Positions 63,789 through 64,000 of a stretch of DNA of 64,000 nt are shown here, piece after piece. Position 1 is the stretch's first letter. The number at the start of each line of letters is the position of its first letter. The translations under genes were made by a program, and so were the position numbers. The notes under the pieces were generated by a model, which saw nothing but the letters and a program-made list of their open reading frames with translations, did no database searches and had not been told where the DNA came from. The stretch is taken from assembly GCF_000281065.1 (NCBI RefSeq), contig NZ_AKKK01000010.1:34135-98134 (forward strand), in the 5' to 3' direction. The DNA comes from Arthrobacter sp. M2012083 (GTDB lineage: Bacteria; Actinomycetota; Actinomycetes; Actinomycetales; Micrococcaceae).

Positions 63789-64000
63789 AGTCGCCGCCGC
63801 TGATGCGGAAAGATAGCGACCGACTCCCTTTCAATTCACCGGTTCCGGTAGTGCTTTTGTGTGCTTCTGGTTGGTGAGGGAGGCCTGAAGTTTGGTTTGC
63901 TTTGTGCGGCCGGTTCGGGTAAGTTTGAAAAGTTGCTCCGGAGCGATCCTGGTCCCTTGTGTGGGGTTTGGTGGTGCCGGTAGTGTCTGTTGTTTGAGAA
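63789..64000 (+). other. putative rRNA operon leader (16S gene expected just beyond the window)
   Basis: The stretch has no reading frame worth calling. It holds a GCTCCGGAGC palindrome and ends in TGTTGTTTGAGAA, which I recall as the usual sequence shortly before 16S rRNA in Arthrobacter-type rrn operons. The rRNA gene itself is not in the window, so this is an inference. Confidence 0.45.

Overview
The window reads as a chromosome segment of a high-G+C Gram-positive bacterium. Gene content and order point to the family Micrococcaceae, most likely Arthrobacter or Paenarthrobacter. The main clues are the actinobacterial block tilS-hpt-ftsH-folE-folP-folB-folK-DUF3180-PH-PH-DUF2520-panC, the holin/DUF3618 trio, frequent GTG and TTG starts, ANTAR and SigB-type regulators, and WXG100-like genes. 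The genus is an inference from recall of the families, not a database result. No tRNA gene, insertion sequence, phage integrase or CRISPR array was seen.

Layout. 1-3067: end of a peptide/nickel-type ABC transporter operon, truncated at the left edge. 3138-8568: secreted and membrane functions, namely a GH25 muramidase with SLH-like repeats, a uracil permease, and an unusual fusion of a GH26-like secreted domain to an OpgC-like membrane acyltransferase. 8774-20778: mostly metabolic genes (RutE-like reductase, 2H phosphoesterase, phosphoglucomutase, SDR, POT peptide transporter, amidase, peptidase E, rhodanese, prephenate dehydratase, lipid kinase), with a degenerate 32-bp repeat array around 9475-9845 and several strong hairpins. 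20891-27379: serS, an AbiEi-like/nuclease-like protein, a HAD phosphatase, an AraC regulator, and a divergent pair formed by a GAF-ANTAR regulator and a SigB-type sigma factor.

27387-39082 is the most distinctive region. It encodes GmhA, GmhB and two HldE-like kinase/nucleotidyltransferase fusions, which together are the enzymes that make a nucleotide-activated manno-heptose, beside three family-9 and two family-4 glycosyltransferases, an SDR and an epimerase-like protein. Seven of these genes form one tightly overlapping plus-strand operon. A heptose-containing envelope glycan in a Gram-positive without LPS is the natural reading.

39086-46187 holds envelope and export functions: a FUSC-family protein, a three-gene operon (membrane-anchored protein, holin-like protein, DUF3618) preceded by a 22-bp palindrome, and a four-gene minus-strand cassette whose first gene encodes a WXG100-like protein. 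46385-61637 is the conserved housekeeping block (ppa, dacB, zinc metalloprotease, tilS, hpt, ftsH, the fol genes, PH proteins, DUF2520, panC), interrupted by a cysteine-peptidase-like lipoprotein. 61743-63260 is a drug-efflux MFS transporter. The last 740 bases carry no gene. They hold 32-bp tandem repeats, a G-rich stretch, and what looks like the promoter and leader of a ribosomal RNA operon that starts just beyond the window.
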